Below are positions 46,351-55,892 of a stretch of DNA of 64,000 bases, one piece after another. The DNA comes from Caloramator australicus RC3 (GTDB taxonomy: Bacteria > Bacillota > Clostridia > Clostridiales > Caloramatoraceae), in assembly GCF_000297115.1 (NCBI RefSeq), contig NZ_CAKP01000019.1, positions 1 through 64,000 of the forward strand. Reading direction: 5' to 3'. Numbering within the stretch: the stretch's first letter is position 1; each line of letters begins with the position of its first letter. Both the position numbers and the translations under genes were made by a program. The notes beneath the pieces are model-generated. The model was not told where the DNA came from, did not search any database, and worked only from the letters and a program-made list of their open reading frames with translations.

Positions 46351-48993
46351 ATGGAGGATATGAATTTAGCAAAAACCTATAACCCTAAGGATTTTGAAGA
46401 AAGATTATATAACGAATGGCTTCATAAGGGATATTTTACCCCAAAGATTGACAAGTCAAAAGAGCCCTTTACAATAATGATTCCGCCACCAAACATAACA
46501 GGACAGCTTCACATGGGTCATGCCCTTGACAACACTTTGCAGGATGTCCTAATTAGATGGAAGAGAATGCAAGGGTATCCAACCCTTTGGCTTCCTGGTG
46601 AAGATCATGCAAGCATTGCAACAGAAGTTAAGGTTGAGGCAGAACTTGAAAAGCAGGGAATCTATAAAAAGCAAATCGGAAGGGAAAAATTCCTTGAAAA
46701 GGTTTGGGAGTGGACACATAAATATAGGGCAAGAATTAGAGAACAGCTTATGAAAATGGGTGCCTCCTGCGACTGGACAAGAGAAAGATTTACGATGGAT
46801 GAAGGATTAAATAGAGCTATAAGGGAAGTTTTCGTAAGACTTTATGAAAAGGGACTTATTTATCAAGGAAATAGAATAATAAACTGGTGTCCTAAATGTA
46901 TGACTGCCCTTTCAGATGCTGAAATTGAATACGAAGAAAAAGAAGGAAGGCTTTATCATATAAAATATCCTGTTAAGGATTCTGATGAGTATGTTATTGT
47001 TGCAACAACAAGGCCGGAAACGATGCTTGGCGACGTTGCGGTTGCAGTTAATCCAAATGATGAAAGATACAAACATCTTATAGGAAAAACTTTGATACTA
47101 CCTTTAGTTGATAGGGAAATTCCTGTAATTGCAGATGAATATGTTGACATGGAATTTGGAACAGGATGCGTAAAGATAACTCCTGCCCATGATCCAAACG
47201 ACTTTGAGGTAGGGCAAAGGCATAACCTTCCTCAAATAGTTGTTATGAATGAAGATGGAAGGATGAATAGCCTTGCAGGAAAATACGAAGGGCTTGAAAG
47301 ATATGAGGCTAGAAAACAAGTTCTTAAGGATCTTGAGGAAAAGGGATTACTTCTTAAAGTAGAAGAACATAACCACAATGTTGGAACCCATGATAGATGT
47401 AAAACTGTTGTTGAGCCACTTTTATCGAAGCAATGGTTTGTAAAAATGAAGCCTTTGGCTGAACCTGCAATAAAGGCTGTTAAAGAAGGAAAGGTTCAAT
47501 TTATTCCAGAAAGATTTGCAAAGGTTTATTTTAATTGGATGGAAAATATTCAAGATTGGTGTATATCAAGACAGCTCTGGTGGGGACATAGAATTCCTGT
47601 ATGGTATTGTGATGATTGTGGAAGGCTTACTGTTCAGGTTGAGGATGCAACTAAGTGTGCCCACTGCGGTTCAACTAACATCCATCAGGATGAGGATGTA
47701 TTAGATACATGGTTTAGTTCAGCTCTCTGGCCCTTCTCAACTTTAGGATGGCCGGAAAAAACAGAAGATCTTGAATATTTCTATCCAACTAGCGTTTTAG
47801 TGACTGGATATGACATAATATTCTTCTGGGTTGCAAGGATGATATTCTCAGGAATAGAACATATGGGGGAAGTTCCGTTTAAATATGTTTTAATTCATGG
47901 AATAGTTAGGGATTCACAAGGAAGAAAGATGTCAAAGTCCTTAGGAAACGGAATTGATCCCCTTGAAATAATCGACCAATACGGTGCAGATGCTTTAAGA
48001 TTTACTTTAGTTACAGGAAATTCACCTGGAAACGATATGAGATTCTACATGGAAAGGGTAGAGGCTGCAAGAAACTTTGCTAACAAAATATGGAATGCAG
48101 CAAGATTTGCCCTTATGAACTTGGATGATGAAGTATTAAAGTCCTTTGATGAAACTTACTTAAATACAGCAGACAAATGGATACTTAGCAGATTAAATAA
48201 GGTTGTAGGAGAGGTTACAGAAAATCTTAATAAATTTGAACTTGGAATTGCCCTTCAAAAGATATATGATTTTATATGGTCTGAGGTTTGTGACTGGTAT
48301 ATTGAGCTTATAAAACCAAGGCTTTATGGAGATGATGTTAAAGATAAGGCTGCAGCCCAAAGGGTATTAAAGGAAGTTTTAGTAGACAGCTTAAAACTTT
48401 TACATCCCTTCATGCCGTTTATAACTGAGGAAATATATAAACACCTTACAGATGAGTCGCCTTCCATAACTATTGCAAGATGGCCTGAATATAGAGAAGA
48501 TAGAGTATTCGAAAAAGAAGAAGCAAATATGAACCATGTTATAGATGCAATAAGGGCAGTGAGAAATATAAGAACTGAAATGAATGTTCCAAATTCAAGA
48601 AGGGCAAAGGTTATGATTTTACCTGCAAGTATAGATATAAAAGGTGCCTTTGAGGAAGGAAGAATATATTTTGAAAAGCTAGCCTATGCTTCAGAAGTAA
48701 TTTTCCCTGACAAGGAAGAAATTCCAAAGGATGCTGTATCAAAGGTTATTCCAGGTGGAGAAATATTCCTACCCCTTGAAGACCTTATAGACAGGGAAAA
48801 GGAAATTGAAAGACTTTCAAAGGAAAAAGAAAAATTAGAAAAGGAAGTTGAAAGGGTAAACAATAAGCTTTCAAATCAAGGATTTATAAACAAGGCACCA
48901 CAAAAGGTTGTTGATGAGGAAAAGGCAAAGAAGAAAATGTATGAGGATATGTTAAGAAAAGTTATAGAAAGATTAGAGGCATTAAAAAAATAA
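46351..48993 (+). CDS. valS: Valyl-tRNA synthetase
   Basis: 880 aa. Class I motifs HMGH ([16 protein letters not shown]) and KMSKS ([10 protein letters not shown]). Editing domain with [10 protein letters not shown] and DPNDFEVG. A zinc-ribbon-like CDDC...CAHC pair lies in the middle. The C-terminal coiled coil ([24 protein letters not shown]) is typical for ValRS. It charges tRNA-Val and is regulated by the upstream T-box. Confidence 0.98.
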   Translation: MEDMNLAKTYNPKDFEERLYNEWLHKGYFTPKIDKSKEPFTIMIPPPNITGQLHMGHALDNTLQDVLIRWKRMQGYPTLWLPGEDHASIATEVKVEAELEKQGIYKKQIGREKFLEKVWEWTHKYRARIREQLMKMGASCDWTRERFTMDEGLNRAIREVFVRLYEKGLIYQGNRIINWCPKCMTALSDAEIEYEEKEGRLYHIKYPVKDSDEYVIVATTRPETMLGDVAVAVNPNDERYKHLIGKTLILPLVDREIPVIADEYVDMEFGTGCVKITPAHDPNDFEVGQRHNLPQIVVMNEDGRMNSLAGKYEGLERYEARKQVLKDLEEKGLLLKVEEHNHNVGTHDRCKTVVEPLLSKQWFVKMKPLAEPAIKAVKEGKVQFIPERFAKVYFNWMENIQDWCISRQLWWGHRIPVWYCDDCGRLTVQVEDATKCAHCGSTNIHQDEDVLDTWFSSALWPFSTLGWPEKTEDLEYFYPTSVLVTGYDIIFFWVARMIFSGIEHMGEVPFKYVLIHGIVRDSQGRKMSKSLGNGIDPLEIIDQYGADALRFTLVTGNSPGNDMRFYMERVEAARNFANKIWNAARFALMNLDDEVLKSFDETYLNTADKWILSRLNKVVGEVTENLNKFELGIALQKIYDFIWSEVCDWYIELIKPRLYGDDVKDKAAAQRVLKEVLVDSLKLLHPFMPFITEEIYKHLTDESPSITIARWPEYREDRVFEKEEANMNHVIDAIRAVRNIRTEMNVPNSRRAKVMILPASIDIKGAFEEGRIYFEKLAYASEVIFPDKEEIPKDAVSKVIPGGEIFLPLEDLIDREKEIERLSKEKEKLEKEVERVNNKLSNQGFINKAPQKVVDEEKAKKKMYEDMLRKVIERLEALKK

Positions 48994-49022
48994 TGTAAGG
49001 CACCATTAATGGTGCCTTACGC
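48990..49022. terminator. Terminator between valS and the Cys-rich protein gene
   Basis: GTAAGGCACCATT pairs with AATGGTGCCTTAC. A T-run is clear on the minus strand (ATTATTTTTTT) and weaker on the plus strand (GCTTT). Confidence 0.8.
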
Positions 49023-49023
49023 T

Positions 49024-49317
49024 TTAACAATGATCCTTGTGGTCTTCTTTATCTTCTAAGAAAGTTCTAATAACCTTTTGACAATCAGTGATTACTTCGC
49101 ATATACAATCGATGTCGATGAATTTAATTGGGCAGTGGCACTTTTTGTCTGGGAATTCAGCTATAAGAATGTTACCGCATACTGCAAGAACTTTAACCCA
49201 TTCTTCGCAGCAGCCCTTTAGAACGATTATAACCTTTTCGCCCTTAAGAGCTTCGAGTATATTTTTTATTGTGCAAAATTGATGTGGATGGAATGGCCCT
49301 GGAATTGAACCCATCAT
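49024..49317 (-). CDS. Small cysteine-rich protein, unknown function
   Basis: 97 aa from ATG at 49317 with site GGAGGG. The longer open frame to 49413 has no ribosome site and overlaps folC. Nine or so cysteines are spread as CC, C, CHC, CIC, C and a final HKDHC, suggesting metal binding or cross-linked coat material. Divergent from folC. Spore-coat association is a guess based on composition and the sporulation genes nearby. Confidence 0.65.
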   Translation of the reverse strand: MMGSIPGPFHPHQFCTIKNILEALKGEKVIIVLKGCCEEWVKVLAVCGNILIAEFPDKKCHCPIKFIDIDCICEVITDCQKVIRTFLEDKEDHKDHC

Positions 49318-49411
49318 AATTTTCCCTCCTTTAAAATTTTTTCTACTATAACTTATGACAATTAGTGACAAAGTGTTACAAAATATGATAATTTTTTTAG
49401 GGGAGATAAAC

Positions 49412-50701
49412 ATGAATTACAAAGAGGCTTTAAATTACATTGAAAGCATAGGGAAATTCGGAATGAATTTAGGCCTTGATAGGATTAAAAAAATATGTGG
49501 CCTTATGGATAATCCAGAGGATAAATTAAAGGTTATTCATATTGCAGGAACTAATGGAAAGGGATCGACGACCACATTTATATCCTCTATTTTAAAGGAA
49601 CAAGGTTATAGGGTAGGGATATACACATCACCTTATATAGAAAGGTTTACCGAAAGGATAAAGATAAACGATGAGGAAATAAAGGAGGAGGAAGTGGCTG
49701 AATATTTAGATTACTTGATCCCTTTAATTGAAAGGGTAGAAAAGGAAGGCTATGGAAAGCCTACTGAGTTTGAGATAATTACGGCAATGGCCTTTAAATA
49801 TTTTTATGACAAAAATGTCGATTATGTTGTTTTAGAGGTTGGACTGGGGGGAAGGTTTGATGCAACAAATGTTGTTGATCCTATTCTTACGGTTATAACA
49901 ACAATAAGCTATGATCACATGAATGTTCTTGGAAATACATTGTCAAAAATTGCCTATGAAAAGGCAGGAATAATAAAAGAAGGGGTTCCGCTGGTTCTTT
50001 ATCCTCAAGAAAAGGAAGCCTATGAGGTTATAAAGCAGGTTGCAAAGGAAAAGGGCGCAAAAATATATCATGTTGAGGATTTGAAATATAATCTTAAAGA
50101 GAACACTGTAGATGGAATAATATTTGATGTTGAAGGTTACAAAAATTATAGGGATATAAAAATAAATCTTTTAGGACTACATCAAATAAACAACGCCTTA
50201 ACAAGCATTATGGCTGTTGAGGTTTTAAGGGAGCTTGGGGTTGAAGTTAGTAATGATGCTCTATATAAAGGCCTAAAGGAAGCAAAATGGCCGGGAAGAT
50301 TTGAAATTTTAAAGAAAAATCCATATATGGTTTTAGATGGTGGACATAATATTCAGGGTATTAATGCACTAGTGGATTCTATGAAACATTATTTTAATAA
50401 CAAAAAAACATTAATAGTAACAGGAATGCTAAGGGATAAGGATTATGAAAATATGCTTGAGAAGCTCTTTGAGATAAGCAGTGATTTTGTAACGGTTACG
50501 CCGAATAGTCCAAGGGCTCTATCAGAGGAAGAATTAAAAAATATAATTATTGCTAAAGGGAAAAGGGCTGAGGCTAAAAAAAATATAGCTGATGCGGTAA
50601 ATTTGGCTATAGAACGTTCCAGAGAATTCGATGTAATTTTATTTTGCGGATCCCTTTATATGATTGGCGAAGCAAGAACCATACTAAAATCATTATTATA
50701 G
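49412..50701 (+). CDS. folC: Folylpolyglutamate synthase/dihydrofolate synthase
   Basis: 429 aa from ATG at 49412 (site GGGGAGA). Mur-ligase-type ATP loop GTNGKGST, the family SPYIERFTERIKIN segment, VVLEVGLGGRFDATNVV, and DGGHNIQG in the C-terminal domain. It adds glutamate to (dihydro)folate. The 57-codon gene at 50749 follows on the same strand. Confidence 0.96.
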   Translation: MNYKEALNYIESIGKFGMNLGLDRIKKICGLMDNPEDKLKVIHIAGTNGKGSTTTFISSILKEQGYRVGIYTSPYIERFTERIKINDEEIKEEEVAEYLDYLIPLIERVEKEGYGKPTEFEIITAMAFKYFYDKNVDYVVLEVGLGGRFDATNVVDPILTVITTISYDHMNVLGNTLSKIAYEKAGIIKEGVPLVLYPQEKEAYEVIKQVAKEKGAKIYHVEDLKYNLKENTVDGIIFDVEGYKNYRDIKINLLGLHQINNALTSIMAVEVLRELGVEVSNDALYKGLKEAKWPGRFEILKKNPYMVLDGGHNIQGINALVDSMKHYFNNKKTLIVTGMLRDKDYENMLEKLFEISSDFVTVTPNSPRALSEEELKNIIIAKGKRAEAKKNIADAVNLAIERSREFDVILFCGSLYMIGEARTILKSLL

Positions 50702-50748
50702 GTTTAACATCATATATTTATATATAGCGATTTTTTGAGGTTAACGTT

Positions 50749-50922
50749 TTGAGTGAACTGGAGAAAATTGAAATGGCGTATAAATTATATTATCTTGCTA
50801 ATAAGCTTCAGGATAAAGTTCCCAAACCCATCCTCGAGTTTTCAAAGAAGATTTGCAATGAATATGTCAAGATGGCTAAGGAAAATGGGATTAAAAGTGA
50901 TTTAAGGAATATATTAAAATAA
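50749..50922 (+). CDS. Small protein of unknown function after folC
   Basis: 57 aa from TTG at 50749, 8 bases after TGAGG. It reads MSELEKIEMAYKLYYLANKL then DKVPKPILEFSKKICNEYVKMA, a compact helical protein with no membrane segment. An ATG at codon 9 is an alternative start. It ends at a terminator. Coding reality is supported by the ribosome site, placement and residue composition, not by a known family. Confidence 0.6.
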   Translation: MSELEKIEMAYKLYYLANKLQDKVPKPILEFSKKICNEYVKMAKENGIKSDLRNILK

Positions 50923-50945
50923 ATCCGGGTTTCCCCGGATTATTC
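50921..50945. terminator. Bidirectional terminator
   Basis: AATCCGGG-TTTC-CCCGGATT between the converging genes ending at 50922 and 50940, with A/T-rich flanks. Confidence 0.75.
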
Positions 50946-51461
50946 TTTTAAAAGATCTATTATTTTTTCATATAAAGTAACATAATTTCTTTCCCAATTT
51001 TCGCATATGGATGTTGCCTTTTCTAATGAGGATGTCCTTAGCCTAAGGTCAAATATTATTTTCTCATTTTCAAGAAGTTTGATATCCACAAAGTATTCAT
51101 TCCCAATAGCTTCATATCTTGAAATGGTAGTGTATTTGTTTTCAGGTTCTATATTTTGATCCTTTAAATAATCATCTATTACCTTCAGCTTTTTTTCAGG
51201 GATTCTGTCTATAAAAAATTCTAAAGTTCTTTTTCCCTTTAATGAAATTCTTAATAATTGCTTGTTTATTTCTTTATTTATTTCTATAAATCCGCTTTCA
51301 ATAAGTTCTGATATGTATTGCTGCAATGAAAAATAGTTTATTAAATTGTTTTCAAGAACTATTTGTGTAAGGGAAGAGTTTGTGATTGGGGTATCGATTT
51401 TATTTAGGATATATAATATAAGCAATTTATTTTCAGCAAGTTCAGTCGTATCTCTATACAT
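50940..51461 (-). CDS. DUF4364 family protein (winged-helix-like)
   Basis: 173 aa. The N-terminal winged-helix pattern (ELAENKLLILYILNKIDTPITNSSLTQIVLE, YISELIESGFIEI) and C-terminal DLRLRTSSLEKATSICENW match the clostridial DUF4364 family. Probably DNA-binding; targets unknown. The start overlaps a GGAGGGATATA site. Monocistronic. Confidence 0.82.
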   Translation of the reverse strand: MYRDTTELAENKLLILYILNKIDTPITNSSLTQIVLENNLINYFSLQQYISELIESGFIEINKEINKQLLRISLKGKRTLEFFIDRIPEKKLKVIDDYLKDQNIEPENKYTTISRYEAIGNEYFVDIKLLENEKIIFDLRLRTSSLEKATSICENWERNYVTLYEKIIDLLKE

Positions 51462-51529
51462 TATATCCCTCCAAAAAAATAATTAGGGCATTACATTTTA
51501 TATTATAACAGCATTTAATATAAATTTTC

Positions 51530-51556
51530 AATAAAAATGCTCCCTTTCGGGAGCTT
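51530..51556 (-). terminator. Terminator of the spore-protein gene
   Basis: Minus strand GCTCCC-GAAA-GGGAGC followed by ATTTTTATT. Confidence 0.82.
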
Positions 51557-51561
51557 TAAGA

Positions 51562-51804
51562 TCATATTTTATCCGGCATTTTTCCGTTTAATATTTCCTT
51601 TTCAGCCATTGCAATTAATCTTTTAACTATGGTTCCTCCGACTCTACCACAATCTCTAGATGAAATGTTGCCCCAATAATCTTCAGAACCTTGATATACA
51701 GGTATTCCAAGTTCTGATGCGATTTCATACTTCATATTATCAAGAGCCTTGTGAACCTCAGGAACCAGTTGGCTTCTTCCATGATATTCTTGTCCTGCTG
51801 CCAT
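51562..51804 (-). CDS. Alpha/beta-type small acid-soluble spore protein
   Basis: 80 aa. Family core QLVPEVHKALDNMKYEIASELGIP, containing the germination-protease cleavage site near E-I-A, and GRVGGTIVKRLIAMAEKEI. These proteins coat and protect DNA in dormant spores. Ribosome site AAGGAGGT. It shows the organism forms endospores. Confidence 0.95.
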   Translation of the reverse strand: MAAGQEYHGRSQLVPEVHKALDNMKYEIASELGIPVYQGSEDYWGNISSRDCGRVGGTIVKRLIAMAEKEILNGKMPDKI

Positions 51805-51924
51805 TTTATAACCTCCTTTTTAGAATATGTAATATTGTTTCCTTATGGGGGTGATGAATAAGAATGTATCTTATTAATAATTTGTGTAATTTTGGGTCGA
51901 ATATACAAGAAATTTCTGGTTATT

Positions 51925-51957
51925 AGTTAAAAAAGTGCGGCCTTTGCCGCACTTTAG
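51925..51957 (-). terminator. Terminator of the small basic protein gene
   Basis: Minus strand AAAGTGCGGC pairs with GCCGCACTTT, followed by TTTAACTA. It overlaps the stop codon at 51954. Confidence 0.85.
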
Positions 51958-52142
51958 GTCAATTTATCCTTTATAGGGATTTTGTAGTTTTTTCTAGGCC
52001 CATGCTTGTGAGCACTTTTTAATTGAGCTTTTTGGGATTTGGCTTCTCTATGATAGTGCCTATCCTGACCTAGGAGGTTTTCAGATGCAAATTCAGTTTG
52101 GTGACCAAACAGATTTGTAAATCTAGCTCTTCGCATGGTCAT
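51954..52142 (-). CDS. Small basic protein, unknown, in sporulation neighbourhood
   Basis: 62 aa with site GGAGGGG 6-7 bases before ATG at 52142. Rich in Lys, Arg, His and Gln (REAKSQKAQLKSAHKHGPRKN), no hydrophobic segment. It might be a minor spore core or coat protein like other small basic or Gln-rich ones beside SASP genes, but no family is recognised. Confidence 0.6.
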   Translation of the reverse strand: MTMRRARFTNLFGHQTEFASENLLGQDRHYHREAKSQKAQLKSAHKHGPRKNYKIPIKDKLT

Positions 52143-52207
52143 ACAAAACCCCTCCTTTTAATTGACCTATAATTAGTTTTTACAAAAAAAAGATAATTAT
52201 TATATTT

Positions 52208-52250
52208 CTGGTGCAGGCATATTTTTATGCCTGCATATAATATTTTTTGT
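52208..52250. other. Hairpin in the divergent spacer before pdaB
   Basis: TGCAGGCAT pairs with ATGCCTGCA around ATTTTT, followed by TATAATATTTTTT. It lies between divergent genes, so it is not an obvious terminator. It could be an operator or part of the pdaB leader. Confidence 0.4.
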
Positions 52251-52297
52251 GTAAAAATAATAAATATTTATTGTAATAAAATTTTGGAGGGAATCGG

Positions 52298-53074
52298 GTG
52301 AAGGTTATAGTTATATCAAAAAAAGCAGTAGCGAAATCAATGATAGTTATGTTTATTTTTTTATTTTCCATTCTTTATGCTGCAACAGGGAGGTATGAAC
52401 TTTTAAATGTGTTTTTGAATACTCAAAGGGAACTCCCAATTTACTGTGTGGAAACTGATGAAAAAAAGATTGCAATAACCTTTGATGCAGCTTGGGGAAA
52501 TGAATATACAGATGAAATATTAGATATATTAGAAAAAAATGGAGTAAGGGCTACCTTTTTCTTAGTAGGAAGTTGGGTGGATAAATATCCTGAGACGGTT
52601 AAAAAGATTTTTGAAAAGGGACATGAAATAGGGAATCATTCAACTACTCATCCTCATTTTTCTCAGATAACCCCGGATAAAATGAAGGAGGAGATATTTA
52701 AAACCAGCGACAAAATAAAGAGGATTACAGGGAAAGGGACTAATCTTTTTAGACCTCCCTTTGGAGATTATAATAGCCTGGTGGTAAAAACGGTAAAGGA
52801 AACCGGACATTTCTGCATACAATGGGATGTGGATTCAATCGACTGGAAGGATCCAGGTGAAGATGTTATATATAGTAGGGTTGTTAGTAGGGTTACAAAT
52901 GGCTCTATAATACTTTTCCATAATTACGCCAAGCAAACTCCTAAGGTTTTAGACGGAATTTTAAAGGAGCTAAAAAGAAAAGGATATGAATTTGTAACTG
53001 TATCGGAGCTTATTTATAAGGAAAATTATTATATTGATCATACAGGGAGGCAGAAACCCATTAAGAATAACTAA
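52298..53074 (+). CDS. pdaB: PdaB-type sporulation polysaccharide deacetylase
   Basis: 258 aa from GTG at 52298 (site GGAGGG). One N-terminal helix anchors or exports it (IVMFIFLFSILYAATG). NodB domain: TFDAAWGNE replaces the usual TFDDG, as in PdaB proteins. The zinc motif is HSTTHPH, then RPPFGDYN and IILFHNYA. PdaB is needed for spore cortex maintenance in Bacillus. Next to SASP-type genes. Confidence 0.9.
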   Translation: MKVIVISKKAVAKSMIVMFIFLFSILYAATGRYELLNVFLNTQRELPIYCVETDEKKIAITFDAAWGNEYTDEILDILEKNGVRATFFLVGSWVDKYPETVKKIFEKGHEIGNHSTTHPHFSQITPDKMKEEIFKTSDKIKRITGKGTNLFRPPFGDYNSLVVKTVKETGHFCIQWDVDSIDWKDPGEDVIYSRVVSRVTNGSIILFHNYAKQTPKVLDGILKELKRKGYEFVTVSELIYKENYYIDHTGRQKPIKNN

Positions 53075-53122
53075 CGAAGAATTAGACAAAATAAATAACA
53101 GAAGATAAAACGGGGTGATGCA

Positions 53123-53710
53123 ATGCTAGTTATTGGAATATTAGGAAGCAGAGGCAAGTCTAAAGTTTTAGAAATTATTTATGAGGAACTTAAAGAACAT
53201 GGCAAAGAAGTTGTATGCATAGGAACCCACGACAATTCTAATGAGGCTTTTGAAAAAATATTATTTAAAGAAGTTGAATATGTTCTTATTGCCATATCAA
53301 GGGAGGATTTAATAGAAGATAGGATATCCAAAATAAAATTTGATGTGATTATTAATCTTGGCTTTGATGCAATGGAAGATTTAAATGATAAGATAGCAGA
53401 GGTTGTTGAAAATATAAAGGAAGAAGGTTATTATATATTCAATTCAGATTTTAATTTTCCTATAAATCTTAATCATTCAAATATTTATGTCATATCCTAT
53501 GGTCTTAACGATAAATCAACAGTTACAGCAACAAGTATAGATGATCTAACTTGCCTTTGCTTTAGCTTTTGCCTGCAAAGGGCTATTGTAAATATCAATG
53601 GAGACCTTATTCAACCCTTTGAAAAGCCTTATGAAGTTATAGGCAAATACCATGATGTTTATTATTATCTTGCTGCTTTAACTTGTTTGATGATTTTTGG
53701 AATTATTTAG
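53123..53710 (+). CDS. Mur-ligase-like partial-domain protein, unknown function
   Basis: 195 aa. It starts LVIGILGSRGKSKVLEII, a GxxGKS-type loop like Mur ligases. Later VIINLGFDAMEDLN and YVISYGLNDKSTVTATSID resemble the central Mur domain, but the C-terminal ligase domain is missing and the protein is less than half normal size. It may be a nucleotide-binding relic or a specialised protein. Site GGGGTGATG. It lies 48 bases after pdaB. Confidence 0.5.
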   Translation: MLVIGILGSRGKSKVLEIIYEELKEHGKEVVCIGTHDNSNEAFEKILFKEVEYVLIAISREDLIEDRISKIKFDVIINLGFDAMEDLNDKIAEVVENIKEEGYYIFNSDFNFPINLNHSNIYVISYGLNDKSTVTATSIDDLTCLCFSFCLQRAIVNINGDLIQPFEKPYEVIGKYHDVYYYLAALTCLMIFGII

Positions 53711-53776
53711 TAATAATGTTTTTGGAATTTGAATATTTATATTTTAGATATAAAACACGAAGGGAGAGGGATGGGG

Positions 53777-54400
53777 ATGCAAAATTTATTTTTGACAAAC
53801 AAAGCCTATGTTGAGGGGAAAATAGTTTCACCTCTAACCTTTAGCCATGAAATGTATGGTGAGGGCTTTTACAACTTTTTCATTGAAGTTCCAAGATTAA
53901 GCCAAACTGTTGACGTTTTGCCGGTTACTGTATCGGAGAGGCTTATAGCCAACCTTGATATGTCCCAGGGAAATTTAATTTCTATAGAGGGTCAGATAAG
54001 ATCCTATAATAGAGTGGTTGACGGGGCAAGTAGACTCCTTCTTACCATTTTTGCAAGGGATATAAAAAGAATTGATACAATTTCAGACAAGCCTAATGAA
54101 ATAAGCCTCGATGGTTACATATGCAAGCAGCCTGTTTATAGAACAACTCCCCTTGGGAGGGAAATTACCGACATATTGATAGCTGTAAATAGGGCATACA
54201 ACAAATCCGATTATGTTCCAGCTATTGCATGGGGTAGGAATGCCAGATTTTCTAGCAAGTTCGAAGTAGGGACCCATGTGAAGATTTGGGGCAGAATGCA
54301 GAGCAGGGAATATGAAAAGAAACTATCAGATGACAACATAGTAAAAAGGATTGCCTATGAAGTTTCAATCTCAAAACTTGAAAAGATAGAGGATGAATAA
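53777..54400 (+). CDS. Single-stranded DNA-binding protein-like, two OB domains
   Basis: 207 aa from ATG at 53777, spaced 8 bases from AGGGAGAGG. ATG 53771 and a start at 53729 are less well placed. Two OB-fold units are visible. The first is NKAYVEGKIVSPLTFSHEMYGEGFYNFFIEVPRL. The second is ISLDGYICKQPVYRTTPLGREITDILIAVNR, followed by YVPAIAWGRNARF, as in SSB proteins. It is a double-domain variant seen in clostridia rather than the standard Ssb. Confidence 0.75.
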   Translation: MQNLFLTNKAYVEGKIVSPLTFSHEMYGEGFYNFFIEVPRLSQTVDVLPVTVSERLIANLDMSQGNLISIEGQIRSYNRVVDGASRLLLTIFARDIKRIDTISDKPNEISLDGYICKQPVYRTTPLGREITDILIAVNRAYNKSDYVPAIAWGRNARFSSKFEVGTHVKIWGRMQSREYEKKLSDDNIVKRIAYEVSISKLEKIEDE

Positions 54401-54425
54401 AGGAAGTAGCATTGACTACTTCCTT
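54400..54425. terminator. Bidirectional terminator
   Basis: AAGGAAGTAG-CATTGA-CTACTTCCTT at the convergence of the SSB-like gene and dapH, overlapping both stops. Confidence 0.8.
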
Positions 54426-55144
54426 AAATCGTCTAATAGCTTTGTTTTTTCCTTTGTTTTGTCGTCAACCCTTTTTATAACCTTTGCAGGAACTCCAGCT
54501 ACAACAACTCCGCTTTCAACATCGTGGGTTACAACTGAGCCTGCAGCAACAACTGAACCTTTTCCAACTTTAACTCCTTCTAAGATTACAGCGTTTGCCC
54601 CTATTAGAACATCATCCTCAATTATAACAGGATCTTTGCTTGGAGGTTCTAATACACCTGCTATTACTGCACCTGCACCAACATGAACATTTTTACCAAT
54701 TTTACCCCTTGCACCTATTACAGCATTCATGTCGATCATTGAATTTTCCCCGATTTCAGCACCTATATTTATAACAGCTCCCATCATTATAACAGCATGA
54801 TCTCCGATTGTAACTCCTTCTCTTATTATTGCTCCAGGTTCAATCCTTGCATTAACATGTCTTATGTCCATCATCGGGATTGCTGAATTTCTTCTATCCC
54901 ATTCAATTCTATATTTTTTAATTTTATCTTTATTCTCTTCTAAAAATTTTTCCACAACATCGTTTTCACCAAATAATATATAAAAATTATCTTTACCGTA
55001 AATATCGATATTTTCAGGGCATAATCCTTCAAGGTTTCCATCTACATAAACCTTAACAGGAGTTGTCTTTTTAGCTTCCTTTATGTATCTTGCTATTTCA
55101 TATGGATCAGTTAAATCATATTGCCTTTGTTCCAACTTTATCAC
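54416..55144 (-). CDS. dapH: Tetrahydrodipicolinate N-acetyltransferase
   Basis: 242 aa. An N-terminal alpha/beta domain ([21 protein letters not shown]) is followed by a left-handed beta-helix of hexapeptide repeats ([46 protein letters not shown]). It acetylates tetrahydrodipicolinate in the acetylase route to diaminopimelate. The other route genes are at 58954-62846, so dapH stands apart from its cluster. Confidence 0.95.
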   Translation of the reverse strand: MIKLEQRQYDLTDPYEIARYIKEAKKTTPVKVYVDGNLEGLCPENIDIYGKDNFYILFGENDVVEKFLEENKDKIKKYRIEWDRRNSAIPMMDIRHVNARIEPGAIIREGVTIGDHAVIMMGAVINIGAEIGENSMIDMNAVIGARGKIGKNVHVGAGAVIAGVLEPPSKDPVIIEDDVLIGANAVILEGVKVGKGSVVAAGSVVTHDVESGVVVAGVPAKVIKRVDDKTKEKTKLLDDLRK

Positions 55145-55283
55145 CTCTACCTTTAATTTAAAGTTTACTATGACTTTGCTTAATAATATATCATTTAATA
55201 ATTATTTTTGTCAATTAATAGAAGGAGATTATTACAATTTATGTTATAATTATAATTGAATTATTATTGAAAGGGGTAGTAAT

Positions 55284-55823
55284 ATGGGTAAGCTTACTAA
55301 GGGATGTATTCAGGTTTATACAGGCGATGGAAAAGGTAAAACTACTGCAGCAATTGGGCAGGGAGTTAGGGCAGCAGGAAATGAACTTAGGGTTTACATG
55401 GTGCAGTTTTTAAAGGGATCGGAAACAGGTGAATTAAAAAGTATAGAAAAATTAGATCCATATTTTAAAATATTTAGATTTGAAAAGAAAAGGGGCTTTT
55501 TTTGGACGCTAAGCGATGAAGAAAAGGCAGAATTAAAAAAGGAAATAGAAGAAGCCTTTGAGTTTTGTAAAAAGGTATTGAAAAATAAAGAATGCGACGT
55601 TTTAATATTGGATGAGATTATGGGGGTATTACATAACAAGCTTTTATCAGTTGAAGAAGTTGTAGAATTTTTAAAATCTAAGCCTGAAGATATGGAAATT
55701 ATTTTAACTGGCAGAAATGTTCCAAAGGAAATCATGGAAATTGCTGATTTGGTTACTGAAATGAAAGAAATAAAACATTATTTTGAGAAGGGAGTTCCCG
55801 CAAGAAAAGGAATTGAATTTTAA
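55284..55823 (+). CDS. cobA: Cob(I)alamin adenosyltransferase, CobA/BtuR type
   Basis: 179 aa. P-loop GDGKGKTTAAIGQGVRAAG near residue 14, then VYMVQFLKGSETGE and DVLILDEIMGVL. It transfers adenosyl from ATP to cobalamin. The B12-binding radical SAM protein at 2618 could be one consumer of cobalamin in this genome. Site GAAAGGGG. Confidence 0.93.
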   Translation: MGKLTKGCIQVYTGDGKGKTTAAIGQGVRAAGNELRVYMVQFLKGSETGELKSIEKLDPYFKIFRFEKKRGFFWTLSDEEKAELKKEIEEAFEFCKKVLKNKECDVLILDEIMGVLHNKLLSVEEVVEFLKSKPEDMEIILTGRNVPKEIMEIADLVTEMKEIKHYFEKGVPARKGIEF

Positions 55824-55892
55824 TATTATTGTAACCTAAATTGAAAAAGTGAATATTGTAATATTAACAAGCAATTTTTTGAAGGGAACTTT

